From: Gammaproteobacteria bacterium
GTDB lineage: Bacteria > Pseudomonadota > Gammaproteobacteria > Pseudomonadales > PIVM01
DNA length: 49,250 nucleotides
Assembly (NCBI GenBank): GCA_003353945.1
Contig: PIVM01000028.1
Location: 1-49,250, forward strand
Reading direction: 5' to 3'
A program made the translations under genes and the position numbers. Positions 8,556-19,360 of this stretch are shown piece after piece. Below the pieces are notes generated by a model. It saw nothing but the letters and a program-made list of their open reading frames with translations. It was not told the origin of the DNA and made no database searches. The stretch's first letter is position 1; each line of letters opens with the position of its first letter.

Positions 8556-9905
8556 ATGGAAGCGTTAGAGCAACTGATTAAACAGCTAAATGGCATTGTC
8601 TGGGGAGAATTCATGTTGGTGCTGATTCTCGGCGCCGGTCTGTATCTTACTCTGGGATTGCGCTTTATGCCGATCCGTCGCCTGATGTATGGGTTTCGTT
8701 TGCTGTTTCGGCGTGACAAGGAGGGTGAGGGGGAAGTTGCACCGTTTAATGCGCTAATGACGTCATTGTCGGCAACAATCGGTACTGGCAATATTGCCGG
8801 CGTTGCCACAGCGATTGCACTGGGCGGACCTGGTGCGTTGTTCTGGATGTGGTGTACTGCATTGGTGGGGATGGCAACCAAGTATGCAGAGGCAGTGTGT
8901 GCTGTTCATTACAGGGAGAAGGACGCCAACGGTCATTCGATTGGTGGACCAATGTATTACATAAAAAATGGTTTGGGTCAATCCTGGGCGTGGTTGGCTT
9001 GGTTGTTTGCTTTTTTTGGTGCGGTGGCAAGTTTTGGAATTGGCAATACCGTTCAGGCGAACTCGGTAGCGGATGTACTGTCGGCGGATTTTGGTGTTGA
9101 TCCATCAGTGACGGGTGTAGTGGCGGCGATTCTGGTGGGCTTGGTGATTATTGGTGGTGTCAAACGTATAGCGAGTGTGGCGGGAAAGTTGGTGCCGTTG
9201 ATGGCCGTGTCTTACTTGCTTGTTGGTTTGATAGTGTTGGCCCTCAATGCCAGTGAGATTCCCTCGGCACTGGCATTGATCGTAAGCAGTGCCTTTACCG
9301 GAACGGCGGCAACCGGCGGATTTGCAGGCGCTGCGGTGATGGTTGCTTTGCGCTGGGGAGTGGCTAGAGGTATTTTTTCTAACGAAGCCGGGTTGGGCAG
9401 TGCGCCCATTGCTCATGCTGCAGCAAAAACGAATAGTCCGGTTCGACAGGGTATGATTGCCATGCTGGGTACATTTATTGACACGATCATCGTTTGTTCC
9501 GTAACAGGTCTGGTGATTGTGTTAACGGGTAGCTGGACTAGCGGTGAGACCGGTCCTAGCCTTTCCTCAATGGCCTTCAGCAGTGGCTTACCTGGTGGTA
9601 ATTATGTGGTCAGTATTGGCTTGCCAGTGTTTGCTTTTACCACCATGCTGGGTTGGAGTTACTACGGTGAGCGTTGCGTGCAATATTTACTGGGGCCACG
9701 CGCTATCTTGCCATTTCGAGTGTTGTGGGTGTTGGCAATTTATTACGGTGCTGTAGCTGAATTGAATTTTGTCTGGTTGCTGGCCGATACTCTCAATGCC
9801 TTGATGGCCATCCCAAATTTGATTGCCTTATTTTTGCTGAGTCCGGTGATATTTAAACTGACAAATGATTACCTGCAGTCTCATCAGTCAAATATTGAAA
9901 GTTGA
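8556..9905 (+). CDS. AGCS family alanine/glycine:cation symporter
   Basis: 449 residues, an inner-membrane transporter of the alanine or glycine:cation (AGCS, AlsT/DagA-like) family. The family signature GGPGALFWMW lies at about residues 90-99, after SATIGTGNIAGVATAIA. Roughly ten or eleven hydrophobic segments follow. Members use Na+ or H+ gradients to import small neutral amino acids. AAAAGGA about 9 nt before ATG 8556 is a good ribosome-binding site. The palindromic element ends 22 bp before the start codon, so a transcript entering from upstream would carry its hairpin in the leader. The 3' end overlaps the convergent alr gene by 53 bp. D-/L-alanine metabolism links the neighbour, but substrate specificity is inferred only from the family. 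Confidence 0.92.
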   Translation: MEALEQLIKQLNGIVWGEFMLVLILGAGLYLTLGLRFMPIRRLMYGFRLLFRRDKEGEGEVAPFNALMTSLSATIGTGNIAGVATAIALGGPGALFWMWCTALVGMATKYAEAVCAVHYREKDANGHSIGGPMYYIKNGLGQSWAWLAWLFAFFGAVASFGIGNTVQANSVADVLSADFGVDPSVTGVVAAILVGLVIIGGVKRIASVAGKLVPLMAVSYLLVGLIVLALNASEIPSALALIVSSAFTGTAATGGFAGAAVMVALRWGVARGIFSNEAGLGSAPIAHAAAKTNSPVRQGMIAMLGTFIDTIIVCSVTGLVIVLTGSWTSGETGPSLSSMAFSSGLPGGNYVVSIGLPVFAFTTMLGWSYYGERCVQYLLGPRAILPFRVLWVLAIYYGAVAELNFVWLLADTLNALMAIPNLIALFLLSPVIFKLTNDYLQSHQSNIES

Positions 9906-10959
9906 CGCGCTTACCTACGCTTGTAAGCAATTCATACGAAATCGTATCGCTCATGGCAGCGATTTCATTGATGTTAAGAGAAGGCCCCCAGAGGATTGCT
10001 TCATCACCCACTTTGGCGCTTGGGTGATCGGTCAGATCGACCGTAATCATATCCATGGAAACCCGGCCAACCAGTGGCACTCGAACGTTATTAATTAGAA
10101 CCGGAGTGCCGTTTTTTGCATGGCGCGGATAGCCATCCGCATAACCAATGGCGATCGTACCGATGATGCTGTCGCGATTTGTCTGCCAGCTTGCGCCATA
10201 ACCAACGCAATCGCCTTTTGCAATTTTGCGACAGGCTATCAGACGAGAACTCATTTGCATGACCGGTTGTAACTGTTTGCTTAGCTCGTTGGCCTTATCA
10301 AGTGGGTCGATGCCATAAAGCATAATGCCGGGGCGTACCCAGTCCTTGTGCGTGTCTGGCCAGGCAAGGATTGCAGCTGAATTTGCCAGGCATAAAGGGG
10401 CATGAATACTTTCACAGGCGCGCTCGAATTGCAGGGTTTGTTCAGAAGTTATCTGATTTTGAGTTTCGTCGGCGCAGGCAAAGTGAGTCATTAGTTTGAT
10501 GTCGGCAACCAAGTCGGATTTGTGTAACAGGCAAAACAGCGCATTGACGCCGTGGCTTGGAAAGCCGAGGCGGTGCATGCCAGTATCGATCTTCAACCAG
10601 ATATTTAAGGGTTTGGGCAAGGTGACGGATAATAGGCGTTCCAGACTATCCTTGTTATGTATGACAATGTCGATATTCATCTCACTGCAACTGTGCAGAT
10701 CCGCCTTATCGAAATAGGCGCTGAGTACAACAATGTTATTTTTAATGCCTGCCCGACGTAAGGCCCAGGCTTCCTCCATTCGGGCAACACCAAGACAATC
10801 CGCATTGTTTAATACTTTTGCTACAGGGATCAACCCATGGCCATAGGCGTGAGCCTTGATGACGGCCATTACTTTGCTGCGGGGTGCAGCTTTGCGAACA
10901 ATCGATAGATTATGTGCAATTGCATCCAGATTGATTGTGGCCGTTGTTGTTTGAGTCAT
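9853..10959 (-). CDS. alr: Alanine racemase
   Basis: PLP-dependent enzyme making D-alanine for peptidoglycan. With the start at 10959 it is 368 residues, close to the usual 357-375. The PLP lysine is in AVIKAHAYGHG (Lys35 from this start). CVGYGASW carries the family's catalytic Tyr region, and SYELLTSVGKRV is the usual C-terminal motif. The start is uncertain: the 5' end consists of a 12-bp tandem repeat encoding MPQT-MTQT-ITQT-MTQT, giving in-frame ATGs at 10995, 10983 and 10959, none with a clear Shine-Dalgarno. An open frame to 11067 overlaps the upstream gene and is unlikely to be used. The 3' end overlaps the symporter gene on the other strand by 53 bp. Confidence 0.93.
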   Translation of the reverse strand: MTQTTTATINLDAIAHNLSIVRKAAPRSKVMAVIKAHAYGHGLIPVAKVLNNADCLGVARMEEAWALRRAGIKNNIVVLSAYFDKADLHSCSEMNIDIVIHNKDSLERLLSVTLPKPLNIWLKIDTGMHRLGFPSHGVNALFCLLHKSDLVADIKLMTHFACADETQNQITSEQTLQFERACESIHAPLCLANSAAILAWPDTHKDWVRPGIMLYGIDPLDKANELSKQLQPVMQMSSRLIACRKIAKGDCVGYGASWQTNRDSIIGTIAIGYADGYPRHAKNGTPVLINNVRVPLVGRVSMDMITVDLTDHPSAKVGDEAILWGPSLNINEIAAMSDTISYELLTSVGKRVNFQYLTDETAGNHLSV

Positions 10960-10995
10960 CGTCTGAGTTATTGTTTGAGTCATCGTTTGGGGCAT
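10948..10995 (-). repeat. 12-bp tandem repeat at the 5' end of alr
   Basis: Read on the minus strand, the unit ATGACTCAAACA occurs about four times with small changes (ATGCCCCAAACG, ATGACTCAAACA, ATAACTCAGACG, ATGACTCAAACA). It encodes four (M/I)(T/P)QT blocks. Three units carry an in-frame ATG, so copy number changes would alter the N-terminus or the number of possible starts without breaking the frame. Confidence 0.85.
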
Positions 10996-11014
10996 CGTGT
11001 TGGAAAAAGTCTCG

Positions 11015-11872
11015 TCAGCAGTAGCGGTTGAGCGTGCGCTTGACGGAGGCCAGATAACTGCCGCCAAACAGATTTACGTGATTTAACAGGTGGTAGAGGT
11101 TGTATAGATCCATGCGTTCCTGCCAGCCAGCTTCCAAGGGGTGATGGTGTATGTATGTCTGATAAAACTCCGATGGAAAGCCACCGAATAACTGTGTCAT
11201 AGCAATATCCGCTTCTGCCCATCCCCAATAGGCCGCCGGATCAATCAGTGCGGGTTGTCCTTCGTGGTTTGACATAACATTGCCGGACCAAAGGTCGCCG
11301 TGCAGTAAAACAGGGATTTGCGTGGGAATCAGATTCGGTAGGCGTTCACATAATAGTTCTATCTGTTGTAAGACGGTGTTGTTTATCTCTCTGTTTTCTA
11401 CGGCAAGTTTGGCTTGGTAAAGCAAACGGTGTTGAGCGAAAAAATCGTGCCCGTTTTGTATACGGGGATTTGGTTGTGGTGTTTTTCCACAAAAATTATC
11501 CAGTGTGAAGCCATAACATTCTGCCGCGTGGTAATGAATTTCTGCCAAACCTTCACCAAGAGTTGACCAGTAATTTCTTGCGGGTGCGCCAGAATTTAGA
11601 TCCTGCAAAATTAGAAAATGTTTGCTATGCCCAATGACATTTGGAACGCATAAGCTTGTGGCTTTGCGCAGAGCGTTCAATCCCTCGGCTTCTGCAGCAA
11701 ACATATTTTCCAGTGGTGTCGATAGCAGTTTGACAAAAAAAGCCTGCTTACTAGTATGTACTTGATAACTCTCACAGATGCAGCCGCCGCTGCAGGCGTT
11801 AGATGAAAGGATGGCTCCCAAGTCGTTTGATATCAACCATTGCTCGACTTCCTGCAGTACGGGATTTTTCAT
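11015..11872 (-). CDS. Fructosamine/ketosamine kinase family protein (YniA-like)
   Basis: 285 residues, equal to the E. coli YniA length. The family phosphorylates sugar amines attached to proteins or small molecules, a step in deglycation. The kinase-like motifs are HGDLWSGNV (catalytic loop) and LIDPAAYWGWAEADIAM (metal-binding Asp followed by the family's Y-G-x-x-E-x-D-I-A-M pattern). FGGFPSEFYQTY and the C-terminal LYNLYHLLNHVNLFGGSYL match the fructosamine kinase fold. ATG 11872 has only a weak purine stretch upstream. It lies upstream of alr on the same strand, with about 50 bp between its stop and the preferred alr start, so it may be cotranscribed. Physiological substrate not determined. 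Confidence 0.85.
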   Translation of the reverse strand: MKNPVLQEVEQWLISNDLGAILSSNACSGGCICESYQVHTSKQAFFVKLLSTPLENMFAAEAEGLNALRKATSLCVPNVIGHSKHFLILQDLNSGAPARNYWSTLGEGLAEIHYHAAECYGFTLDNFCGKTPQPNPRIQNGHDFFAQHRLLYQAKLAVENREINNTVLQQIELLCERLPNLIPTQIPVLLHGDLWSGNVMSNHEGQPALIDPAAYWGWAEADIAMTQLFGGFPSEFYQTYIHHHPLEAGWQERMDLYNLYHLLNHVNLFGGSYLASVKRTLNRYC

Positions 11873-11923
11873 TGAGGTTTAATTCTTTTTCCAGCTATCA
11901 ATTTTCTAATCGCGCTATTGGGA

Positions 11924-12448
11924 TTAAATTGACAGATGACGCAGTTGTGGATCGGGCCCACTGCGCAGCCACAGTTCATCAAACAGATGTGACCATTGCT
12001 TATTTGACACTCGATCATTGAAATGGGCAAATCCCTGATCCTCCTCTTCTTTTGGCTGCATCAGAACACCGCAATCATCTACCAGAAGGAAACTGTCAGT
12101 TAACTCCTCGGATGTTTGCGTCAACAGTCGTATGGATAGCGTGGACGATAATTTGCGACTTAAATCAAGCAGGCAGTGACCCCGTTGAATAACGTTTCGA
12201 CTGTCCTCAATCAGAATGCGAATATCCGAATTGCGGCTGACTCGCGCAAGTCGTGAAACGGCGCTGGCAAACATTGGGTCATCGTAGATTTCATGTTCGA
12301 GGTCAGGGCTGTAGAGGCGCATAGAACGGTGTCCCTGACTTACCATGGCTGATGCACAGTCAGTGATCTGTCGGGGGCTGGTAAGTACAATACGTTCTGA
12401 TTTGTCACCCAATGAGGGCCAGTCTGTGTTGTTGGTTTGCTCAGCCAT
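11924..12448 (-). CDS. DUF7931-like protein (possible phospholipase-D-like fold)
   Basis: 174 residues, start ATG 12448 with GAGGAC about 8 nt upstream. The sequence (IVLTSPRQITDCASAMVSQ, MRLYSPDLEHEIYDD, DIRILIEDSRNVIQRGHCLL, SFLLVDDCGVLM) resembles the domain called DUF7931. In Pseudomonas this is often fused to a GNAT acetyltransferase and lies near purB. Here it stands alone with no GNAT part. The pattern of short strands ending in acidic residues recalls phospholipase-D-like folds, but no HKD motif is visible, so catalysis is doubtful. It sits between purB and the fructosamine kinase gene on the same strand. Assignment is from memory of synteny and motif shape. Confidence 0.6.
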   Translation of the reverse strand: MAEQTNNTDWPSLGDKSERIVLTSPRQITDCASAMVSQGHRSMRLYSPDLEHEIYDDPMFASAVSRLARVSRNSDIRILIEDSRNVIQRGHCLLDLSRKLSSTLSIRLLTQTSEELTDSFLLVDDCGVLMQPKEEEDQGFAHFNDRVSNKQWSHLFDELWLRSGPDPQLRHLSI

Positions 12449-12499
12449 TGTTAGACGTCCTCTGTTTGACCTGACCTGAAAATAAATTGTCTAGGCACA

Positions 12500-13876
<1,377 letters not shown>

Positions 13877-13947
13877 CTATTAGGTTGAACTGAATTTGAA
13901 CGAGCGCAAATCATACACGAATTTGCCTGTGGATTCTGCCTGGGGAG

Positions 13948-14577
13948 CTAGTGAACCAGTCCACGTCGAATCTCCCCGACACTGTTGAGTATGCTGCGTC
14001 TTGATAGCAGCAATTGCCAGCGTCTGCCGCCGACTTGTCGCCATAAAATGGCTGCCCGAACGGCGGCAAAGAGCAGGCAGCGTATTTTGTCAGCTACCAG
14101 TTTGTCTTGCAGGTGGAGCATACTGCCACTCACCTGAATGCGATATTTCAATGTGCTCAGGGTGTCCACGTAAATACTGGCGATAGCTGGAGCGATATCA
14201 TCAATATGTTCAGAAAAGTGATTGCTGCGAAACTCGACGTGTTCGAGGCGATTTCGGATGGTTGAAAGCATCTCATTATTGTGGCGTACCTTTTTTTCCA
14301 GGTGCATGATGCCCATTGCATAGCGAAGTGCTTCTGCATAGCCACTGGCCGTTTTGCCGGAAAGAACATCATTGACGATGGTTAATCCCGGCGTAATATT
14401 CTGGGCACCGTTGTAGACAGCTGCTGTCGACTCTGGAGAGAAATTAAGAAGGCTGTCAATCAAAGGGCGCATGTTTTCGCTGGGCACTGACCCATTTTTA
14501 GACAATTGGTCGACCAGGTAGCAGGCTTGCAGGAGCGCTGCGAGGGCGATGGTTTGATCGGCTTTGTTTTGTTTCAC
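13948..14577 (-). CDS. hflD: HflD homolog (YcfC family, membrane-associated regulator)
   Basis: 209 residues, near the E. coli length of 213, mostly helical. In E. coli HflD is a peripheral inner-membrane protein that binds phage lambda CII; its normal cellular role is unclear. Family features visible are ALAALLQACYLVDQLSKNG, the central YAMGIMHLEKKV and HVEFRSNHFSEHIDDIAPAIASIYVDTLSTLKYRIQVSG, and the C-terminal KIRCLLFAAVRAAILWRQVGGRRW. The start is GTG 14577 with GAGAAG about 7-8 nt upstream. It lies between mnmA and purB on the same strand, the conserved family context. Confidence 0.93.
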   Translation of the reverse strand: MKQNKADQTIALAALLQACYLVDQLSKNGSVPSENMRPLIDSLLNFSPESTAAVYNGAQNITPGLTIVNDVLSGKTASGYAEALRYAMGIMHLEKKVRHNNEMLSTIRNRLEHVEFRSNHFSEHIDDIAPAIASIYVDTLSTLKYRIQVSGSMLHLQDKLVADKIRCLLFAAVRAAILWRQVGGRRWQLLLSRRSILNSVGEIRRGLVH

Positions 14578-14652
14578 TAGGACTTCTCGGAATTGTTTAT
14601 TTGATTGTTCTGGGCCAGGTTCTTCTGGATCAGATTTTCAGGGTTTTATTTT

Positions 14653-15750
14653 TCAGGGCAGGCGTGACACGATAACGCCTCCACCTAAACAAATATCACC
14701 GTCATAAAACACCACGGATTGTCCCGGTGTGACGGCGCGTTGTGCCTGGTCAAAGCTGACAAGATAGCCTCCCTCCTCGTTGATTTCCAGGCGACAGGCC
14801 TGATCAGCTTGGCGATAACGCGTTTTTGCCATGCAATGAAAGGGTAGGGCAGGGCCTATGCCGTCCACCCAGTCAATGCTGTTAACAGTCAGGTGGGGAC
14901 TGAAAAGCAATGGGTGGTCATTACCTTGGGCGACCAGCAGTGTGTTTGAATCAAGATCCTTCTCGACGACATACCAGGGTTGTTCCGCAGCGCCTTTAAT
15001 GCCTCCTATGCCTAATCCTTGACGTTGTCCCAGGGTGTGAAACATCAAACCGTTATGTTGCCCCAAATAATCCCCATCGGGTGTGCGGATATCGCCGGGT
15101 TTTGCTGGAATATAGGTTTCCAGGAAGTCTTTAAATCGACGTTCACCGATAAAGCAAATACCGGTGCTGTCCTTTTTGTTGTGTACTTGCAATCCATTTT
15201 GACTGGCGATTTCGCGAACCGTTGATTTTTCCATGTCGCCTATGGGAAAAAGGGTTTTTGCGATTTGCTGCCCCGACACAGCATGCAGGAAATAACTCTG
15301 ATCTTTGTTGTTGTCGATCCCCTTGAGTAATTGTGCACAATGTCCGTCTGTTTTTCGCTGTCGGACATAATGACCGGTAGCGATAAAGTTGGCTCCCAGT
15401 AGCTGAGCATATTCAAGAAACGCTTTAAATTTGATCTCTTTGTTACATAAAATATCTGGGTTGGGGGTGCGGCCCGCTCGGTATTCGGCAAGAAAATGCT
15501 CAAAAACCCGATCCCAATATTCAGCTGAAAAATTAGCCGTTAATAAGTTGATGCCAATCTGATCACAGGCCTGTTGTGCGTCGGAAAGATCTGCTTGTGC
15601 TGTGCAGTATTCGGTGCCATCGTCTTCCTCCCAGTTTTTCATGAACAGTCCTTCCACAGCATACCCTTGCTCTTGCAGAAGAAGGGCGGCAACCGAAGAA
15701 TCGACACCACCGGACATGCCGACTATGACCCGTTCAGCGTTAGGATTCAT
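14653..15750 (-). CDS. mnmA: tRNA-specific 2-thiouridylase
   Basis: 365 residues (E. coli 368). It transfers sulfur to U34 of tRNA for Lys, Glu and Gln after adenylating the base with [14 protein letters not shown] near the N-terminus is the PP-loop. The two catalytic cysteines are in ILCNKEIKF (about residue 102) and [15 protein letters not shown] (about 199). The C-terminal beta-barrel ends with [13 protein letters not shown]. The start ATG overlaps the nudJ stop as ATGA, so the two are probably translationally coupled. It sits in the conserved rluE-nudJ-mnmA-hflD-purB order. Confidence 0.97.
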   Translation of the reverse strand: MNPNAERVIVGMSGGVDSSVAALLLQEQGYAVEGLFMKNWEEDDGTEYCTAQADLSDAQQACDQIGINLLTANFSAEYWDRVFEHFLAEYRAGRTPNPDILCNKEIKFKAFLEYAQLLGANFIATGHYVRQRKTDGHCAQLLKGIDNNKDQSYFLHAVSGQQIAKTLFPIGDMEKSTVREIASQNGLQVHNKKDSTGICFIGERRFKDFLETYIPAKPGDIRTPDGDYLGQHNGLMFHTLGQRQGLGIGGIKGAAEQPWYVVEKDLDSNTLLVAQGNDHPLLFSPHLTVNSIDWVDGIGPALPFHCMAKTRYRQADQACRLEINEEGGYLVSFDQAQRAVTPGQSVVFYDGDICLGGGVIVSRLP

Positions 15751-16208
15751 GTTGCTGCTTGGACTCCTGCATCATCAATTAAATCGAGTGGGTAAGAGCG
15801 GCCGCTGAGATACTGCTCAACTGATTGTAAAACCAGGGGGCTGCGAAGTTGATGGCTGTTGTCGACAATGTCCTGATGTGACATCCATAAGGCACGCAGG
15901 ATTCCCTTATCCAGTGCCTGCTCAGGTATCTGTCGCAATGCAGAGCCTGTAAACGTTGTTCTGTGATATGTGATTCCACTGTTGGGTGAACGGTATAGAG
16001 AGAGTCCGAGCACGGCATTGATACGAATTTCCCACGCTGTCTCCTCAAGCGTTTCCCGTATCGCGGCATCAATCAGTGACTCATTGTTTTCAAGGTGACC
16101 GGCGGGTTGGTTAATGACAACGATGCCATCCACGGTTTCTTCGACCATAAGAAAGCGCCCGTTCTGTTCGATAACAGTGGCCACTGTGACATGGGGGGTC
16201 CAATCCAT
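15747..16208 (-). CDS. nudJ: Nudix hydrolase NudJ (phosphatase, thiamin pyrophosphate/NTP type)
   Basis: 153 residues from ATG 16208, which has AGGTT 5 nt upstream; the preceding TTG at 16211 is less likely. The Nudix box reads [20 protein letters not shown], giving the G-x5-E-x7-RE-x2-EE pattern (final TAWEI in place of the usual G). The N-terminus [22 protein letters not shown] is typical of NudJ. E. coli NudJ hydrolyses thiamin diphosphate precursors and nucleoside di- and triphosphates. It overlaps mnmA by 4 bp. Function from family and synteny. Confidence 0.93.
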   Translation of the reverse strand: MDWTPHVTVATVIEQNGRFLMVEETVDGIVVINQPAGHLENNESLIDAAIRETLEETAWEIRINAVLGLSLYRSPNSGITYHRTTFTGSALRQIPEQALDKGILRALWMSHQDIVDNSHQLRSPLVLQSVEQYLSGRSYPLDLIDDAGVQAAT

Positions 16209-16276
16209 CAAATAACCTGTTTCTATTAATTTATCATCTAGTGTGGAAGTAATCGGAGCGTGATTATACGCATAAT

Positions 16277-16903
16277 TTACCGCTTTAGCCGCTTACTTTT
16301 CGTTCGGTGGTTTGAGAATGATTTGCGTTTTTTCGTCGAAGTTGGCATGTGGGGAGTTGGCATGTGAATACTGAGTTGAATGAACTGGCCTGGCTGAAGG
16401 TTTTGCAGCTTCCAATCACCTATTTGCCAGCGGACCAGGCGTAGGGTGGGCAGGCCGACAGCCGCTGTCATTCGTCTGACTTGGCGATTTCTGCCCTCAT
16501 GGATAGTCAGTTCCAGCCATGATGTGGGTAAATTCTTACGATGGCGAATGGGCGGTGTGCGCTCCCAAAGTTCTGGTGGAGGGATTTGTCTGGCTTTGGC
16601 CGGGAGCGTAAGGCCGTCTTTCAGCATCACGCCATGGCACAATTGTTTCAGTGATTCCTTGGCAGGCAACCCCTCAATTTGCACCAGATAAGTTTTCGGC
16701 AATTTGTGATGTGGATTCGCGATGCGGTCCTGCAGCTGGCCATTGTTGGTCAGTAGCAGTAAACCTTCCGAGTCATAATCCAGTCGCCCGGCGGGATAAA
16801 AGTCGGAAAAAGGAATATGGTCGGACAATGTGGATCGTCCCTGCGAATCGGTGAACTGACTCAAGACCCTGAAGGGTTTGTTAAACAGAATTAAATTAAA
16901 CAT
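16277..16903 (-). CDS. rluE: 23S rRNA pseudouridine(2457) synthase RluE
   Basis: 208 residues of the RsuA-type pseudouridine synthase family without an S4 domain, as in Rlu[14 protein letters not shown] starts the domain; [17 protein letters not shown] holds the catalytic Asp (about 42-58). [24 protein letters not shown] and [13 protein letters not shown] follow in the usual order. The C-terminus is an Arg/Lys-rich tail preceded by a small duplicated segment (HMPTPHMPT), encoded by a 15-bp direct repeat near 16341-16371. It is divergent from icd, with 141 bp between them. The upstream ribosome-binding site is weak. Confidence 0.93.
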   Translation of the reverse strand: MFNLILFNKPFRVLSQFTDSQGRSTLSDHIPFSDFYPAGRLDYDSEGLLLLTNNGQLQDRIANPHHKLPKTYLVQIEGLPAKESLKQLCHGVMLKDGLTLPAKARQIPPPELWERTPPIRHRKNLPTSWLELTIHEGRNRQVRRMTAAVGLPTLRLVRWQIGDWKLQNLQPGQFIQLSIHMPTPHMPTSTKKRKSFSNHRTKSKRLKR

Positions 16904-16964
16904 TCTTTATACATAGCTCAAGGTTATTCCAATAAAAATGCAACGGTGAAAGTACCATGAATGA

Positions 16965-16970
16965 TATAAT
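16965..16970 (+). promoter_or_regulatory. Candidate -10 element of the icd promoter
   Basis: A perfect TATAAT lies 75 bp before the icd start in the rluE-icd divergent space. No good -35 match sits at 16-18 bp upstream (AACGGT at 17 bp), so it would need an activator or other contacts. Candidate only. Confidence 0.35.
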
Positions 16971-17044
16971 CCGCCGTTTCTTTTCGCCCAGATTAAAACA
17001 GTTTTGTTTGGTTTGGGCATATTTTTTTACACTGAGGGTAGAAG

Positions 17045-19273
17045 ATGGGTAACTCAAAGATCATCTGGACAAAGATTGATGAAGCGCCTGCATTGGCAAC
17101 ATTCGCTTTGCTTCCTGTAGTTCAGGCCTTTACAAAAGGGACTGGCATCGACGTTGAAACACGAGATATTTCCCTGACGGGAAGAATTATCGCAAACTTT
17201 CCTGACAAGCTCACTGAAGAGCAGAAAATTCCTGATTATTTGGCGCAGTTGGGGGAGCTCGCTCAGTCAGTAGATGCCAATATGATCAAGCTGCCCAACA
17301 TTAGTGCTTCCATTCCTCAGCTGCAAAGCGCAATCAAGGAGTTGCAGGAAAAGGGGTACGATATTCCTGATTATCCTGAGGAGCCCAAGGGCGACGCTGA
17401 GAAGGCCCTTCAGGCAAGATTTGCCAAGTGTCTTGGATCTGCCGTTAATCCTGTGTTGCGTGAAGGAAACTCTGATCGCAGGGCGGCGAAATCGGTTAAG
17501 CAGTTCGCTCAGAAAAATCCGCATAAGATGATGAGGGATTGGCCAGCATCAGGGTCCAAGGCACGGGTTGCTCATATGGAAGGCAAGGATTTCTTTGATA
17601 CCGAAAAATCCACCACCATGGGAAAAGCAGACGTTGCAAAGATTGAGTTTGTTGACGGTGATGGAAATCAAACCCTTCTGAAAGAGGGTATATCACTGCA
17701 GGAAGGAGAAGTTATTGATTCCTCAGTGATGAATGTTGCTGCGTTGCGCAAGTTCTATGCTGAGCAAATTGATGAAGCCCAAAAAGATGGCGTGCTGCTT
17801 TCCTTGCACTTAAAAGCGACCATGATGAAAATATCCGATCCCATCATGTTCGGTCATGCCGTTTCTGTTTACTTCAAGGATGCGCTTGATAAGCACGCAG
17901 ACGTGCTTAAGGAGATTGGCGCCAATGTGAATAACGGTCTTGCCGGTGTTATTGAGAAGTTGGACAGACTTCCTGCTGAAAAGAAAGCTGAGATCGAAGC
18001 GGATATCGCGGCTGTATATAAAGATCGTCCTGCTCTTGCTATGGTTGATTCAAGAAGAGGTATCACGAATCTGCATGTTCCCAACGACGTGATCATAGAT
18101 GCGTCAATGCCGAACGTCGTTCGAGACGGCGGTAAGATGTGGAACAATGATGATGAGCTTCAAGACTGTATCGCCATGGTGCCTGATCGCTGTTACGCGA
18201 CTATGTATGCGGAAATTATGGAGGATGCCAAGAACAATGGACAGTTCGACCCTGCGACCATGGGAAGTGTTTCAAACGTTGGTCTGATGGCTCAGAAAGC
18301 GGAAGAGTATGGTTCTCATGATAAGACTTTTGAAGCGCCTGCTAACGGAACAATTCGTGTTGTTGACTCGACCGGTGCCACTCTTCTAGAGCAGGCTGTA
18401 GAAGTCGGTGATATCTTCAGAATGTGTCAGGCGAAAGATGCGCCGATTCAGGACTGGGTAAAGCTGGCTGTTACCAGAGCCAAAGCCTCGGGATCACCCG
18501 CATTGTTCTGGCTTGATGAGCGCAGAGGACATGACACTGAAATCATCAAAAAAGTAAATCAGTATCTGCCGACTTTTGATACCACCGGTCTCGATATTCG
18601 GATCATGAAGCCAGTTGATGCGATGAAGATCTCCTTGGAGAGAATTCGCAAGGGTGAGGATACGATTTCTGTGACGGGTAATGTCTTACGTGATTACCTG
18701 ACCGATTTGTTCCCGATTCTTGAGTTGGGCACCAGTGCAAGAATGCTGTCAATCGTACCTTTGATGATAGGTGGCGGTTTGTTTGAGACCGGTGCGGGTG
18801 GTTCGGCACCCAAGCATGTTCAGCAGTTCAACAAAGAGGGGCATCTGAGATGGGATTCCCTGGGTGAGTATTGCGCGATCGTACCATCTCTTGAGCTGAT
18901 TGCGGAAAACACCAAAAACGAAAAGGCTGCAATTCTTGCTGAAACGTTGGATCAAGCCATAGCCATGTATTTGGAAAATAGTAAGCTTCCTTCCCGTAAG
19001 GTTAACGAGATCGATAACAGAGGAAGCAGCTTTTATCTTTCACTTTACTGGGCTAAGGCCTTGGCTGCACAAACTAAGGACGAGTCAATGCAGCAGCGCT
19101 TTGTCAGTGTGGCTAAAGAACTTGAAACCAACGAGGCCAAGATTGCTGAAGAGCTTCTGGCTGCCCAGGGAAGACCTGCTGATGTTGGTGGTTACTTCCA
19201 CCCTGATCCAATCAAGGCAGACAAAGAGATGCGCCCAAGTGCTACTTTGAATGCGATTATTGACGCTATGTAG
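17045..19273 (+). CDS. icd: NADP-dependent isocitrate dehydrogenase, monomeric type
   Basis: 742 residues, the size of the single-chain NADP isocitrate dehydrogenases (Azotobacter type, about 740), unrelated in length to the dimeric enzyme (about 417). It oxidises isocitrate to 2-oxoglutarate in the TCA cycle with NADPH formation. Characteristic stretches are [19 protein letters not shown] at the N-terminus, [48 protein letters not shown], and [22 protein letters not shown] about 7-11 nt before ATG 17045 is a good ribosome-binding site. A hairpin follows the stop. In Pseudomonas this gene lies beside the cspD-clpS-clpA region as here; a dimeric icd is not in this window. Confidence 0.97.
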   Translation: MGNSKIIWTKIDEAPALATFALLPVVQAFTKGTGIDVETRDISLTGRIIANFPDKLTEEQKIPDYLAQLGELAQSVDANMIKLPNISASIPQLQSAIKELQEKGYDIPDYPEEPKGDAEKALQARFAKCLGSAVNPVLREGNSDRRAAKSVKQFAQKNPHKMMRDWPASGSKARVAHMEGKDFFDTEKSTTMGKADVAKIEFVDGDGNQTLLKEGISLQEGEVIDSSVMNVAALRKFYAEQIDEAQKDGVLLSLHLKATMMKISDPIMFGHAVSVYFKDALDKHADVLKEIGANVNNGLAGVIEKLDRLPAEKKAEIEADIAAVYKDRPALAMVDSRRGITNLHVPNDVIIDASMPNVVRDGGKMWNNDDELQDCIAMVPDRCYATMYAEIMEDAKNNGQFDPATMGSVSNVGLMAQKAEEYGSHDKTFEAPANGTIRVVDSTGATLLEQAVEVGDIFRMCQAKDAPIQDWVKLAVTRAKASGSPALFWLDERRGHDTEIIKKVNQYLPTFDTTGLDIRIMKPVDAMKISLERIRKGEDTISVTGNVLRDYLTDLFPILELGTSARMLSIVPLMIGGGLFETGAGGSAPKHVQQFNKEGHLRWDSLGEYCAIVPSLELIAENTKNEKAAILAETLDQAIAMYLENSKLPSRKVNEIDNRGSSFYLSLYWAKALAAQTKDESMQQRFVSVAKELETNEAKIAEELLAAQGRPADVGGYFHPDPIKADKEMRPSATLNAIIDAM

Positions 19274-19298
19274 ACTTGTAGAGCGTAGAGCCAATGTA

Positions 19299-19334
19299 AT
19301 TATCCGTCTGTCGAGCTATCGATAGGCGGATAAT
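19299..19334 (+). terminator. Stem-loop terminator after icd
   Basis: ATTATCCG at 19299-19306 pairs with CGGATAAT at 19327-19334, and the stem extends inward through TCTGTCGA/TATCGATAGG with wobble pairs. It lies 26 bp past the icd stop and is followed by the T-rich TTTATC repeats. Confidence 0.65.
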
Positions 19335-19336
19335 CC

Positions 19337-19360
19337 TTTATCTTTATCTTTATCTTTATC
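19337..19360. repeat. TTTATC microsatellite, four copies
   Basis: Four perfect tandem TTTATC units directly after the icd terminator stem. They may act as the T-rich tail of the terminator. On the minus strand they read GATAAA, coding (DK)n in a small open frame that is probably not a gene. Confidence 0.9.

Noticed and set aside
8323-8568. 81-codon open frame with a membrane-like stretch across the palindromic element
   Set aside because: It overlaps the lipoprotein 3' end and the symporter start, lacks a ribosome-binding site, and its sequence is explained by the palindrome.
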